From Streptomyces ochraceiscleroticus (GTDB lineage: Bacteria; Actinomycetota; Actinomycetes; Streptomycetales; Streptomycetaceae), in assembly GCF_000720485.1 (NCBI RefSeq), contig NZ_JOAX01000038.1, positions 32,971-96,970 of the forward strand: a stretch of DNA of 64,000 bases, in the 5' to 3' direction. Below, piece after piece: positions 27,428 through 36,062 of this stretch; positions within the stretch are counted from its first letter, which is position 1; every line of letters starts with the position of its first letter. The notes below the pieces were generated by a model. It made no database searches. It was not told the origin of the DNA and worked only from the letters and a program-made list of their open reading frames with translations. Both the position numbers and the translations under genes were made by a program.

Positions 27428-28519
27428 ATGGAACGCCCCGCGCAGACCCCCGTACTCGACCTGTCGCTCGACGCCGCGCAGCTCACCGCGGCGCTGGTGG
27501 ACGTCCCGTCCGTCAGCCGGGACGAGAAAGTCCTCGCGGACGCCGTCGAGACCGCTCTGCGCGCGCTCCCGCACCTGACCGTGGACCGCGACGGCGACAC
27601 CATCGTGGCGCGCACGAACCTCGGCCGTGCCGAGCGGGTCGTGCTCGCCGGCCACCTCGACACCGTGCCGATCGCGGACAACGTCCCCTCCCGGCTGGAC
27701 GAGAACGGCGTCCTGTGGGGCTGCGGCACCTCCGACATGAAGTCCGGCGTCGCCGTCCAGCTCCGCGTCGCCGCCACGGTGCCCGAGCCCAACCGCGACC
27801 TCACCTTCGTCTTCTACGAGGCCGAGGAGATCGCCGCCGAGCACAACGGCCTGAAGCGGATCGCCGAGCAGCACCCGGACTGGCTGGCGGGCGACTTCGC
27901 GGTCCTGCTGGAGCCGTCGAGCAACCAGGTCGAGGGCGGCTGCCAGGGCACCCTGCGGGTCCTGCTGCGCACCGCGGGCGAGCGGGCCCACTCCGCGCGC
28001 TCCTGGATGGGCTCCAACGCCATCCACGCCGCGGCCCCGATCCTGGAGCGGCTGGCCGCGTACGAGCCGCGCCGGGCCGTCATCGACGGCCTGGAGTACC
28101 GCGAGGGCCTGAACGCCGTCCGTATCGAGGGCGGCGTCGCGGGCAACGTCATCCCCGACGAGTGCACGGTCACGGTCAACTTCCGTTACGCGCCCGACCG
28201 CAGCGGCGAGGAGGCCCTCGCCCACGTGCGCGAGGTCTTCGCGGACTGCGACATCGTCGAGTGGACCATCGACGACCACTCGACCGCGGCGCTGCCCGGC
28301 CTCTCGCACCCCGCCGCCAAGGCGTTCATCGAGGCGGTCGGCGGTACCCCGATGCCCAAGTTCGGCTGGACGGACGTCTCCCGCTTCTCCGCGCTCGGCG
28401 TCCCGGCGGTCAACTACGGCCCGGGCAACGCCCTGCTCGCGCACAAGCGGGACGAGCATGTCGTCGCCGCCGACGTGATCCGCTGCGAGGAGCGGCTGCG
28501 GGCCTGGCTGGAGGGCTGA
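27428..28519 (+). CDS. dapE: Succinyl-diaminopimelate desuccinylase DapE
   Basis: M20-family zinc peptidase of 363 residues that removes succinate from N-succinyl-LL-diaminopimelate. Metal ligands and catalytic residues are seen in order: AGHLDTVP (His and the catalytic Asp), GCGTSDMKSG (bridging Asp), YEAEEIAAE (catalytic Glu-Glu) and the final ligand His in NALLAHKRDEHV. The dimerisation domain lies around residues 180-290. It follows dapC in the same pathway, with two unrelated minus-strand genes between them. Confidence 0.94.
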   Translation: MERPAQTPVLDLSLDAAQLTAALVDVPSVSRDEKVLADAVETALRALPHLTVDRDGDTIVARTNLGRAERVVLAGHLDTVPIADNVPSRLDENGVLWGCGTSDMKSGVAVQLRVAATVPEPNRDLTFVFYEAEEIAAEHNGLKRIAEQHPDWLAGDFAVLLEPSSNQVEGGCQGTLRVLLRTAGERAHSARSWMGSNAIHAAAPILERLAAYEPRRAVIDGLEYREGLNAVRIEGGVAGNVIPDECTVTVNFRYAPDRSGEEALAHVREVFADCDIVEWTIDDHSTAALPGLSHPAAKAFIEAVGGTPMPKFGWTDVSRFSALGVPAVNYGPGNALLAHKRDEHVVAADVIRCEERLRAWLEG

Positions 28520-28728
28520 ACCGCGGCCCTGCGGGCACGGACATGTGGTGACCGGGATTCCGGTGATCTCGGGTGGTCTGCGCGGGTAGAGGTTCACCGG
28601 AGCGCTGCGCGGCGACCGGGGCCACCGGCAGACCGAATTCCGCCGCTCGTCACCTTTGTGCACATACGCTTTACCGGCAACGATCTGTCTTCCGCCGCAG
28701 GCGGGAGACCCTGCGGAGGGAGCACACC

Positions 28729-29508
28729 ATGGCCGATCCTGAGGCAGCCGAGCGCGAGACCATGGCAGCCGAGCGCGATCAGCAGCGACTCGGCCCGGTA
28801 CTGCGCCGCCGCGACCAGGTGCGAGCCGGCACCACCGATCAGCGGCTGCTGGACTCCGAAGGCCCCTCCGAGTGGGTGCACACCGACCCCTGGCGCGTGA
28901 TGCGCATCCAGTCGGAGTTCGTCGAGGGCTTCGGCGCGCTCGCCGAACTGGGCCCGGCGATCAGCGTCTTCGGGTCCGCCCGTACGCCCCGTGAGTCGCC
29001 CGAGTACGAAGTGGGCGTCGGCCTGGGCCGGGCGCTGGTGGAGGCCGGTTTCTCGGTGATCACCGGCGGTGGTCCCGGTGCCATGGAGGCCGCCAACAGG
29101 GGCGCGCACGAGGCCGGCGGCACGTCCGTCGGGCTCGGCATCGAGCTGCCCTTCGAGCAGGGCATGAACGAGTACGTGAACCTCGGCGTGGACTTCCGGT
29201 ACTTCTTCGTGCGCAAGACCTGCTTCGTGAAGTACGCGCGCGGCTTCGTCGTCCTGCCCGGCGGCCTCGGCACGCTGGACGAGCTCTTCGAAGCGCTCAC
29301 CCTCGTGCAGACCCGTAAGGTCACGCGCTTCCCCATCGTGCTCTTCGGTACGGAGTACTGGGGCGGTCTGGTGGACTGGCTGCGCAACACCCTCATCGAC
29401 CAGGGCAAGGCGTCCCTGCGCGACCTGGATCTCTTCCACCTCAGCGACGACGTGGACGAGGCGGTCGCGCTGGTCACGAAGGAAGTGGGGCCGGGGCCCT
29501 CCCGGTGA
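28729..29508 (+). CDS. LOG-family protein (putative cytokinin-riboside 5'-monophosphate phosphoribohydrolase)
   Basis: A 259-residue Rossmann-like protein of the Lonely Guy family (TIGR00730). The signatures ISVFGSART, ITGGGPGAMEAANRGA and the active-site motif PGGLGTLDELFE are intact. Characterised members release the base from nucleoside 5'-monophosphates such as isopentenyl-AMP; the physiological role in Streptomyces is unclear. ATG 28729 follows GGAGGGAG. The N-terminal ~70 residues are a charged extension. It lies between dapE and folP2 as in mycobacteria. Confidence 0.9.
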   Translation: MADPEAAERETMAAERDQQRLGPVLRRRDQVRAGTTDQRLLDSEGPSEWVHTDPWRVMRIQSEFVEGFGALAELGPAISVFGSARTPRESPEYEVGVGLGRALVEAGFSVITGGGPGAMEAANRGAHEAGGTSVGLGIELPFEQGMNEYVNLGVDFRYFFVRKTCFVKYARGFVVLPGGLGTLDELFEALTLVQTRKVTRFPIVLFGTEYWGGLVDWLRNTLIDQGKASLRDLDLFHLSDDVDEAVALVTKEVGPGPSR

Positions 29509-29514
29509 GTACGG

Positions 29515-29542
29515 CGCGGCCCCCGGTCCTCCGGGGGCCGCG
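29515..29542. terminator. 12-bp inverted repeat between convergent genes
   Basis: CGCGGCCCCCGG and its complement around TCCT, starting 7 bases after the LOG-gene stop and ending 8 before the FolP2-like stop. Confidence 0.8.
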
Positions 29543-29549
29543 GCCCGTC

Positions 29550-30410
29550 TCAGGCCAGTCCGCGGCGGGTCGCCGCCGGGGCCCGGTGGCCAGCGATGGA
29601 GGCGACCATGTCCAGTACCTGCTTGGTCTCGGCGACCTCGTGGACGCGGTAGACCCGGGCGCCCAGCCATGCCGAGACGGCGGTCGTGGCGAGGGTGCCC
29701 AGCACCCGCTCCTTGACCGGCTTGTCCAGCGTCTCGCCGACGAAGTCCTTGTTGGACAGCGAGACCAGCACCGGCCATCCGGTGTCCGTCATCTCGCCGA
29801 GCCGGCGGGTGGCCTCCAGGCTGTGCCGGGTGTTCTTCCCGAAGTCGTGCCCCGGGTCGATCATGATCCCGTCGCGCCGTACGCCCAGCTCCACGGCGCG
29901 GTCCGCGAGCCCGAGGGTGACGTCCAGGATGTCGGCCATCACGTCCTCGTACGTGGTGCGGTGCGGTCGGGTACGCGGCTCGACGCCGCCCGCGTGCGTG
30001 CACACCAGGCCCGCGCCGTACCGGGCAGCGACCTCGGCGAGCTTCGGGTCCACGCCGCCCCAGGCATCGTTGAGCAGGTCGGCGCCGGCCTCGCAGACCG
30101 CCTCGCCGACCTCGTGCCGCCAGGTGTCGACGCTGATCACCACGTCGGGGTGGCGCTTGCGGACCTCGGCGACGAAGCCGACCGTGCGCCGCGCCTCCTC
30201 CTCGGCGGTGACCTCCTCACCCGGGCCGGCCTTGACCCCGCCGATGTCGATGATCGCCGCGCCCTCCGCGACCGCCTGCTCCACGCGGGCGAGCGCGGGC
30301 TCGTCCCGGAACGTGGCGCCCCGGTCGTAGAAGGAGTCCGGCGTACGGTTCACGATCGCCATGATCACCGGCTCGTGCGCGCCGAACTCGCGATTCCCCA
30401 GCCGCAGCAT
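29550..30410 (-). CDS. Dihydropteroate synthase-like protein of the FolP2 type
   Basis: A 286-residue TIM-barrel protein of the dihydropteroate synthase family. It keeps IMAIVNRTPDSFYDRG and IMIDPGHDFGKN, but where true synthases have the loop GGESTRPG it has IDIGGVKAGPG. That substitution is the hallmark of mycobacterial FolP2, reported to lack synthase activity. The neighbourhood (LOG gene, DivIVA-domain gene, tag, DUF3117) matches that around M. tuberculosis folP2. So a role outside folate synthesis is likely; I give no gene symbol. The ATG at 30410 follows GGGAGTAGGG. Confidence 0.85.
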   Translation of the reverse strand: MLRLGNREFGAHEPVIMAIVNRTPDSFYDRGATFRDEPALARVEQAVAEGAAIIDIGGVKAGPGEEVTAEEEARRTVGFVAEVRKRHPDVVISVDTWRHEVGEAVCEAGADLLNDAWGGVDPKLAEVAARYGAGLVCTHAGGVEPRTRPHRTTYEDVMADILDVTLGLADRAVELGVRRDGIMIDPGHDFGKNTRHSLEATRRLGEMTDTGWPVLVSLSNKDFVGETLDKPVKERVLGTLATTAVSAWLGARVYRVHEVAETKQVLDMVASIAGHRAPAATRRGLA

Positions 30411-30504
30411 TTTCCCTACTCCCTCATGGTCGTCCGCCAGTGACCCTAACTGTCAGAGGCACATGGCACGATCAATGGACGACGGAGAGCGTGGGGAGAT
30501 GGTC

Positions 30505-30975
30505 GTGTTCTGGTTCTTGCTCATCGCGTTGGTCGCGGTGGTCGCCGTGGTCACGCTCGCCGTGATCGGTGGCGGTGACGGCGGCGCGCTGCGGGAGGCC
30601 GAGCCCGAGCGGCTGCACGATCCGCTGCCCGCCGACCGCCCCTGCACCCGGGCGGATGTGGAGGAGGTACGGCTGCCGCCCGCCCTGCGCGGCTATCGGA
30701 TGACGGACGTGGACGACGTACTGGACCGCCTCGGCGCCGAGCTGGCCGAGCGGGACGCCCGGATCGCCGAGCTGGAGGCGGCCCTGGCGGGGGCGCACGC
30801 GGCGGCGATGGGCGAGCGGGGCCCGGTGGCGGACGCGCGCCCGACGGCGCCGGGGGAGGGCGCCGGCCTGCGCAAGCCCACCGGGATACAGGAGCGGGAC
30901 GGCATAGGAGAGCCGGGCGGCACAGAGGCGCCGGCCGGCCCGCGCGAGACCCCCGAGGGGGGTGCGAGCGCATGA
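30505..30975 (+). CDS. DivIVA-domain membrane-anchored protein
   Basis: About 156 residues from GTG 30505, 6 bases after GGGGAG; an ATG at 30499 would leave no spacing. One N-terminal membrane helix (FWFLLIALVAVVAVVTLAVIGG) is followed by a DivIVA-like stretch: LPPALRGYRMTDVDDVLDRLGAELAERDARIAELE, with a short coiled coil. The tail is low-complexity. The DivIVA motif F/Y-R-x-x-x-V-D-x-L suggests a role at the cell pole or septum. It overlaps tag by ATGA. Confidence 0.78.
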   Translation: MFWFLLIALVAVVAVVTLAVIGGGDGGALREAEPERLHDPLPADRPCTRADVEEVRLPPALRGYRMTDVDDVLDRLGAELAERDARIAELEAALAGAHAAAMGERGPVADARPTAPGEGAGLRKPTGIQERDGIGEPGGTEAPAGPRETPEGGASA

Positions 30976-31583
30976 GCGGCGTCCTGACCGAGCCGGACGG
31001 CGTGCCGCGCTGCCCCTGGGGCATGGCGGCCGAGTCGATGGCGGACTACCGCACGTACCACGACACCGAGTGGGGCCGCCCGGTCCACGGGGACGACGCC
31101 CTGTTCGAGCGGATGTCCCTGGAGGCGTTCCAGTCGGGCCTGTCGTGGATCACGATCCTGCGGCGCCGCGAGGGCTTCCGCGCGGCCTTCGCGGGCTTCC
31201 GGATCGCCGAGGTCGCGCGGTTCACGGAGGCGGACGCCGAGCGGCTGCTCGCCGACCCGGGCATCATCCGCAACCGCCTCAAGATCTCCGCGACGCTCGC
31301 CAACGCCCGGGTCGCCGCGGAGCTGGCCCCCGGCGAGCTGGACGCCCTGATCTGGTCGTACGCCCCGGACCGCGCGGCCCGTCCGGCGCCCCGCAGCGCC
31401 GCTGACGTCCCGCCGGTCACCCCCGAGTCGACCGCGCTCGCCAAGGACCTCAAGAAGCGCGGCTTCCGCTTCGTCGGCCCGACGACGGCGTACGCGATGA
31501 TGCAGGCGTGCGGGCTGGTCAACGACCACCTCGCCGACTGCCACGTCCGCGGGGAGACGGAGGCGGCACAGACGGCGGCCTAG
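30972..31583 (+). CDS. tag: DNA-3-methyladenine glycosylase I
   Basis: A 203-residue base-excision repair enzyme that removes 3-methyladenine from alkylated DNA. The family hallmarks are CPWG at residues 14-17, YHDTEWGRP, LSLEAFQSGLSWITIL-like helix (SLEAFQSGLSWITILRRRE) and the C-terminal FVGPTTAYAMMQACGLVNDH. Zinc ligands expected for the Tag family are Cys14 (CPWG), His30-region (YHD) and the His/Cys pair in LVNDHLADCHV. The start overlaps the stop of the DivIVA-domain gene. Confidence 0.94.
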   Translation: MSGVLTEPDGVPRCPWGMAAESMADYRTYHDTEWGRPVHGDDALFERMSLEAFQSGLSWITILRRREGFRAAFAGFRIAEVARFTEADAERLLADPGIIRNRLKISATLANARVAAELAPGELDALIWSYAPDRAARPAPRSAADVPPVTPESTALAKDLKKRGFRFVGPTTAYAMMQACGLVNDHLADCHVRGETEAAQTAA

Positions 31584-31591
31584 GCCCCCGT

Positions 31592-31612
31592 GCGGGGCCC
31601 GCGAGGCCCCGC
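31592..31612. terminator. 8-bp hairpin between convergent tag and hydratase genes
   Basis: GCGGGGCC and its complement around CGCGA in the 39-base gap. Confidence 0.6.
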
Positions 31613-31622
31613 GCCGCGCGGG

Positions 31623-32423
31623 TCACCGCCCGACGAACTTCGGCTTCTCCTTCTTCACGAACGCCTCCACCGCGATCACATGGTCCTCCGAGGCGCCGGC
31701 CCGCGTCTGCAGCTCGTCCTCCTTGGCGAGCGTCTCGGACAGCGAGTGGTCGGTGCCGTACGCCAGCGACTCCTTGAGCGCGGCGTACGCGGCGGTCGGG
31801 CCCTGCGCCAGCCGCAGCGCGAGCGCCCGGGCCTCCGAGGCCAGCTCCGCCGCCGGTACGACCTTGTTCGCGATGCCCAGCTCGTACGCCTCCTGGGCGC
31901 TGATGCTGCGCGGGAAGAGCAGCAGATCGGCGGCGCGGCCGTGGCCGATCAGCCGCGGCAGCGTCCAGGACATGCCGGAGTCGGCGGTCAGCGCGACGCC
32001 GGCGAAGGAGGTGTTGAAGGAGGCGGAGTCGGCGACGAGGCGGTAGTCCGCGGCCATCGCGAAGCCGGCACCGGCGCCCGCCGCGACGCCGTTCACGGCC
32101 GCGACGACCGGCTTGGCCATCCCGGTCAGCGCCTCCACGATCGGGTTGTAGTGCTCGCGTACGGTGCTCAGCGCATTGCCCTCGCCGCTCTCGCGGGTCT
32201 CGGCCAGCAGCCCGATGTGCTCCTTGAGGTCCTGCCCGACGCAGAAGGCGCGCCCGGTGGCGGTCAGCAGCACCGCCCGTACGGCGGGGTCGGCGGCGGC
32301 CTCGCGCACGGTGTCACGGAGGGCGACCTTGGTCTCCGTGTCGAGCGCGTTCATCGCATCGGGGCGGTTGAGCGTGATCGTGGCAACGCCCTCGGTGACG
32401 TCGTAGAGCACGGTGTCGGCCAT
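31623..32423 (-). CDS. Enoyl-CoA hydratase/isomerase family protein
   Basis: A 266-residue crotonase-fold protein. The oxyanion-hole segments are AFCVGQDLKEH and NGVAAGAGAGFAMAAD. The positions usually holding the two catalytic glutamates are Phe (SFNTSFAGVAL) and Asp (LTADSGMS), so it resembles the PaaG-type isomerase subgroup, which uses a single Asp, more than classical hydratases. Substrate unknown. It is monocistronic. Confidence 0.88.
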   Translation of the reverse strand: MADTVLYDVTEGVATITLNRPDAMNALDTETKVALRDTVREAAADPAVRAVLLTATGRAFCVGQDLKEHIGLLAETRESGEGNALSTVREHYNPIVEALTGMAKPVVAAVNGVAAGAGAGFAMAADYRLVADSASFNTSFAGVALTADSGMSWTLPRLIGHGRAADLLLFPRSISAQEAYELGIANKVVPAAELASEARALALRLAQGPTAAYAALKESLAYGTDHSLSETLAKEDELQTRAGASEDHVIAVEAFVKKEKPKFVGR

Positions 32424-32752
32424 GGTGGGATCCCCTCCGTCGTGGCTCGGGCTGCGGGTACAAGTGCGGCCCGGCGATCAGAATGCCGGAGATCATCGGC
32501 GCTGTCGTGTGACGTACATCAAAGAAAGACAGCGCGCCACGTAGTGGCAGGTGGCGCAGTATCGCAGGTGACTCCCCGAATTGGGTGGTTTTGCGAATGT
32601 ACGTTGCCGAAGGGATGCCCGCTGATGTTGGTCATCGGGTCCTGCGATGCGGGATAATGACATGGAAGCAATGTGTTCGATGCCGGTGACGCGTGCCCCT
32701 CTCCAGAGGGCCGTCGGCTGACGATGAGCTGGTTTCAGGAAGGGGAACGAGC
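32424..32752. other. Divergent intergenic region
   Basis: A 329-base gap between the hydratase gene and the DUF3117 gene, with a relatively A+T-rich stretch at about 32480-32660 (including GGGATAATGACATGGAAGC at 32649). It should contain promoters for both sides. TATAAT-like GATAAT at 32652-32657 is the best -10 candidate for the DUF3117 gene, about 95 bases upstream of its ATG. No gene seen. Confidence 0.5.
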
Positions 32753-32920
32753 ATGGCGGCCATGAAGCCGCGGACGGGCGACGGCCCGCTCGAGGTGACC
32801 AAGGAGGGGCGGGGCATCGTCATGCGCGTTCCGCTCGAAGGCGGCGGTCGGCTCGTCGTCGAGCTGACTCCGGACGAAGCCAAGGCTCTCGGAGAGGCTC
32901 TCGACAAGGTCTGCGTCTGA
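32753..32920 (+). CDS. DUF3117 family small protein
   Basis: A 55-residue protein, ATG 32753 after AGGAAGGGGA. The sequence MAAMKPRTGDGPLEVTKEGR, then MRVPLEGGGRLVVELTPDEA and a short helix ending LDKVCV, is the near-invariant DUF3117 family of actinobacteria. The mycobacterial homologue (Rv1211) is in the same gene neighbourhood. It is reported in the literature as calmodulin-like in mycobacteria, but no EF-hand is evident here. Function unknown. Confidence 0.88.
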   Translation: MAAMKPRTGDGPLEVTKEGRGIVMRVPLEGGGRLVVELTPDEAKALGEALDKVCV

Positions 32921-32959
32921 CGCAGGCGGAGCCTCACTGAATGTCCGGCCCCGGTGGGC

Positions 32960-32980
32960 GGCGCGTACGCGATACGCGCC
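32960..32980 (+). terminator. 8-bp hairpin after the DUF3117 gene
   Basis: GGCGCGTA and its complement around CGCGA, 40 bases after the stop. Confidence 0.55.
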
Positions 32981-33151
32981 CGGCCCCGGGGCCGTGTCGT
33001 ACCCCCGGCGTAGCGGCCGGACCCGGAAATACGCGTCCATGCGTACACCAGTGGACGTACGGGGGTTCGGTCCCGGCGTACGCGTTCTCGCCCCGGGCAC
33101 CCTACGCACCCTTACTCACCCGCTGCGCAGGGGCCCCCGGTGCGCGTACCC

Positions 33152-33835
33152 TCAGCCGCGCTTGACCGCGCACAGTAGGCCGTCGCCCACCGGCAGCAGC
33201 GACGGCACCAGGTGCACGCTCTCGCGGATGGACCGCAGCAGCTCCCGCAGCCGCTGTATTTCCGCAGGCTGCTCGCCGGCGTCGACGGTCCGGCCGTCGG
33301 CGAAGACGCCCTCGAAGCAGACCACCCCACCGGGGCGCAGCAGGCGCAACGATTCAGCGAGGTACTCGGCGTACTCCATCCGGTCGCCGTCGCAGAAGAC
33401 CAGGTCATAGCCGCCGTCGGCGAGCCGCGGCAGGACTTCCAGGGCGCCGCCGGGGATGAAGCGGGCGCGGTTGCCGGCGAACCCGGCGGCGCGGAACGCC
33501 TGCCGGGCGAACTGCTGCCGCTCCGGCTCCAGGTCGACGGTGGTCAGCACGCCGTCGGGGCGCATGCCGTGCAGGAGGTAGATGCCGGAGACGCCGGTAC
33601 CGGTGCCGATCTCCGCGACGGCCTTGGCGTCCGCAGTCGCGGCGAGCAGGCTGAGGGCCGATCCGGTGCCGGTCGAGACCGTGCGGATGCCGGCTTCCCG
33701 GGCCCGGTCGCGGGACCAGTGCAGGGCGGCGTCGGCCGTGTCGTCGATGGTCCCGGCGCCGTATGCCTCGGCGAATGCCAAGCTCGTCTGCCGGTTGCCG
33801 GTAATGGCCCTCTCCTGTCCCCGTAGTTGACGCAA
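33152..33835 (-). CDS. O-methyltransferase
   Basis: A class I SAM-dependent methyltransferase of the catechol/caffeoyl-CoA O-methyltransferase-like family, 227 residues from TTG 33835. Motif I is VAEIGTGTGVSGIYLLHG; the acidic residue at the end of strand two is in TTVDLEPE; YDLVFCDGDR supplies the metal-ligand region and GGVVCFEGVF follows. The TTG start keeps the N-terminal RQLRGQERAITGNRQTS, which I recall as conserved, but an ATT codon at 33805 has the better ribosome-binding site (AGGAGAGG). It diverges from the ECF sigma gene, as Rv1220c does from sigE in M. tuberculosis. Confidence 0.85.
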   Translation of the reverse strand: MRQLRGQERAITGNRQTSLAFAEAYGAGTIDDTADAALHWSRDRAREAGIRTVSTGTGSALSLLAATADAKAVAEIGTGTGVSGIYLLHGMRPDGVLTTVDLEPERQQFARQAFRAAGFAGNRARFIPGGALEVLPRLADGGYDLVFCDGDRMEYAEYLAESLRLLRPGGVVCFEGVFADGRTVDAGEQPAEIQRLRELLRSIRESVHLVPSLLPVGDGLLCAVKRG

Positions 33836-33858
33836 CCGTGACTGTATCCGCTGAGTGC

Positions 33859-33885
33859 GGGAACCCGCAGATGGGACCGGGCGTT
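33859..33885 (+). promoter_or_regulatory. ECF-type promoter upstream of the sigma factor gene
   Basis: GGGAACC at 33859-33865 is a consensus ECF -35 (GGAAC core at 33860-33864). CGTT at 33882-33885 lies 17 bases after that core, matching a -10 of the RpoE/SigH/SigE class. It reads toward the sigma gene, so the sigma factor may transcribe itself. Confidence 0.6.
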
Positions 33886-33988
33886 GAAGGGGAACAGGGG
33901 GGATGCGCGGGTGAAGTCGGAAGAGAACCACAAGCCGGACCAAATGCAGGTCAAAACTGCTTATCCGGAGCTAACGGGTGAGGTGGAT

Positions 33989-34765
33989 ATGGTAGGGGCT
34001 CTACTGGACACCACCAGAGCCACCAGGGGAGGTGCGGCTGCGGCGGGTGACCGAAGAACGCTGCGGCGTTTTCGAAGGTCGGCCGGCGAGCCGAAATCCG
34101 TGACCAACAATGCTGACCATGCCCGCCCGCACAACTCCGCACCCACCGCGACCTTCGCCGCCGATGCGGAATCGCAGGCGTGGACTCCCCCCAGCTGGGA
34201 GGAGATCGTCAGCACCCACAGTGCTCGTGTGTACCGCCTCGCCTACCGCCTGACGGGAAACCAGCACGATGCCGAGGACCTCACCCAGGAGGTCTTCGTC
34301 CGCGTCTTCCGTTCGCTCTCGACGTACACCCCCGGTACGTTCGAGGGCTGGCTGCACCGCATCACGACCAACCTCTTCCTGGACATGGTCCGCCGACGGC
34401 AGCGGATCCGCTTCGACGCGCTGGGCGACGACGCCGCCGAGCGGCTGCCCAGCCGCGAGGCCGGCCCCCAGCAGCAGTTCAACGACACCCACTTCGACGC
34501 CGACGTGCAGCAGGCGCTGGACACCCTCGCGCCCGAGTTCCGCGCCGCCGTCGTCCTGTGCGACATCGAGGGCCTGTCGTACGAGGAGATCGCCGCGACC
34601 CTCGGCGTGAAGCTCGGCACGGTCCGCAGCCGTATCCATCGCGGCCGCTCCCACCTGCGCAAGGCGCTCAAGCACCGCTCCCCGGCGGCGCGCGCCGAGG
34701 AGCGGGACCGCGAGCAGCGGCAGCGCGCGTTCGCGCCCCTGACAGGGGAGGTCGGAATCGCGTGA
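33989..34765 (+). CDS. ECF sigma factor, SigE-like (mycobacterial SigE group)
   Basis: A 258-residue group IV sigma factor. Region 2 is [30 protein letters not shown] and [20 protein letters not shown]; region 4 holds the helix-turn-helix in [32 protein letters not shown]. The N-terminal ~75 residues are an unstructured extension. ATG 33989 has GAGGTGG just upstream; GTG 33911 is possible. The gene overlaps the anti-sigma gene by GTGA and the order with HtrA and TatB downstream equals the sigE-rseA-htrA-tatB cluster of mycobacteria, an envelope-stress system. It is not the sigE of Streptomyces nomenclature, so I give no symbol. Confidence 0.93.
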   Translation: MVGALLDTTRATRGGAAAAGDRRTLRRFRRSAGEPKSVTNNADHARPHNSAPTATFAADAESQAWTPPSWEEIVSTHSARVYRLAYRLTGNQHDAEDLTQEVFVRVFRSLSTYTPGTFEGWLHRITTNLFLDMVRRRQRIRFDALGDDAAERLPSREAGPQQQFNDTHFDADVQQALDTLAPEFRAAVVLCDIEGLSYEEIAATLGVKLGTVRSRIHRGRSHLRKALKHRSPAARAEERDREQRQRAFAPLTGEVGIA

Positions 34766-35892
34766 GCGGTAGCGGCGGTCAGTCCCCCGCTGAGCAGCAT
34801 CTCGGCGACCGCCTCGCGGCTCTGGTCGACGGGGAGTTGGGGCACGATCAGCGTGAGCGGGTGCTCGCGCACCTCGCCACGTGCGGGAAGTGCAAGGCCG
34901 AGGCGGACGCCCAGCGGGAGCTGAAGAACGTCTTCGCCGGTATGGCGCCGCCCGGGCCCTCCGACGGGCTGCTGGCCCGGCTCCAGGGGCTGCCCGGGGG
35001 TGATCCCGGCGCGCCCGCGGCCCGGCTCGGTGAGGGCGGCCTCGGGCGCGGTGGCTTCGGCCGGGGCGGCCTGGACGGTGGCGGCTTCGGCCGCGGCGCC
35101 ATGTCCTTCGCGTACGCACCCTCGGGCGCGCACGCGGTTCCGGGGATGCTGCCGGAGCGGGGTTTCCCTGAGCGGGCCGCCGAGCGTGGTTTCCCGGTGC
35201 ACGGGCGCGGCGGTGCGCGGCCCGCCACGGGCGCGGGTGCCGGTGCGGCCCCCGGCGTGGGCTCGCCCCGGCGGCGGTTCGCCTTCGTCGCGGCGGGTGC
35301 GGTCTCCCTGGCGGCCTTCGCGCTCAGCGGCGCGCTGCCGCTGGAGGCGGCGGTCGACACGGCCGGTGAGGGGGCGAACAGCCCGCTGACGGCCTCGTCG
35401 GCGGACGCGAGCGGTGCCGTGGGGGAGCGGCCTGGCGCGGGGCGCGGCTCCCGGGACCGGGACGCGCTGCTCGGCGTACTGCAGGGCCGGGCCACGCCGG
35501 CAGCGGCGTCGGCGGAGTTCTACCCCGCGGCGGCCTCCCTCCCCGTCAACTACGCGTCTCCCTCGGTCAGCGACCGCGGCGCGCGCCTGAGCCCCCTGAT
35601 AGCCCCCGGCCCGTCCGGCGCGTCCGGGTCCGGTACGGCCTCCGGGCTCGGCACGGACGCGGGCTCGGGCGCCGTCGCGGGGACGTCGGTGGGTGCCTCG
35701 CCCAGGCTCCCCGGCGCGGGGACCGGAGCCGTCGGCGGTACGGACGGCCCGGCGGGCGCGTCCGGCGGCGGCCCGCTGCCCTCGGCGCTCGCCTCCCCGG
35801 CCGCACCGGCCACGTCGTATCCGGCAGCGCCACTGCCTCCGCTGGAGCCGAAGCGGCCCCTGCTGACCCGGAGTGCCTCGGCGGCACCCTGA
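34762..35892 (+). CDS. Zinc-binding anti-sigma factor (ZAS/RseA type), membrane-spanning
   Basis: A 376-residue protein. The N-terminal ZAS domain has His37-x3-Cys41-x2-Cys44 (HLATCGKC), the zinc motif that grips the sigma factor; the expected earlier His is His13 or His28. A Gly/Arg/Phe-rich linker ([20 protein letters not shown]) leads to one membrane helix ([23 protein letters not shown], around residue 175-197). The ~180 extracytoplasmic residues are Ser/Gly/Pro/Ala-rich and disordered, but include [20 protein letters not shown]. It is translationally coupled to the sigma gene. Together they form the switch of the stress system. Confidence 0.9.
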   Translation: MSGSGGQSPAEQHLGDRLAALVDGELGHDQRERVLAHLATCGKCKAEADAQRELKNVFAGMAPPGPSDGLLARLQGLPGGDPGAPAARLGEGGLGRGGFGRGGLDGGGFGRGAMSFAYAPSGAHAVPGMLPERGFPERAAERGFPVHGRGGARPATGAGAGAAPGVGSPRRRFAFVAAGAVSLAAFALSGALPLEAAVDTAGEGANSPLTASSADASGAVGERPGAGRGSRDRDALLGVLQGRATPAAASAEFYPAAASLPVNYASPSVSDRGARLSPLIAPGPSGASGSGTASGLGTDAGSGAVAGTSVGASPRLPGAGTGAVGGTDGPAGASGGGPLPSALASPAAPATSYPAAPLPPLEPKRPLLTRSASAAP

Positions 35893-36062
35893 CGTGGCGT
35901 CAGGCCGCGCGCCGGGCTCCGCCTTCCGCAGGGCCCGGCAGCCACCGGGCCCTGCGCGCGCCGGCCGCGAACCTGGTTGAATCGCCGAAGGGCCGCACAT
36001 CGCGCCAGCAGCACGCCCAGGGGGGCGCGCGGCCCCGCACGTGGGCGAACTGTGGGGAGAAC

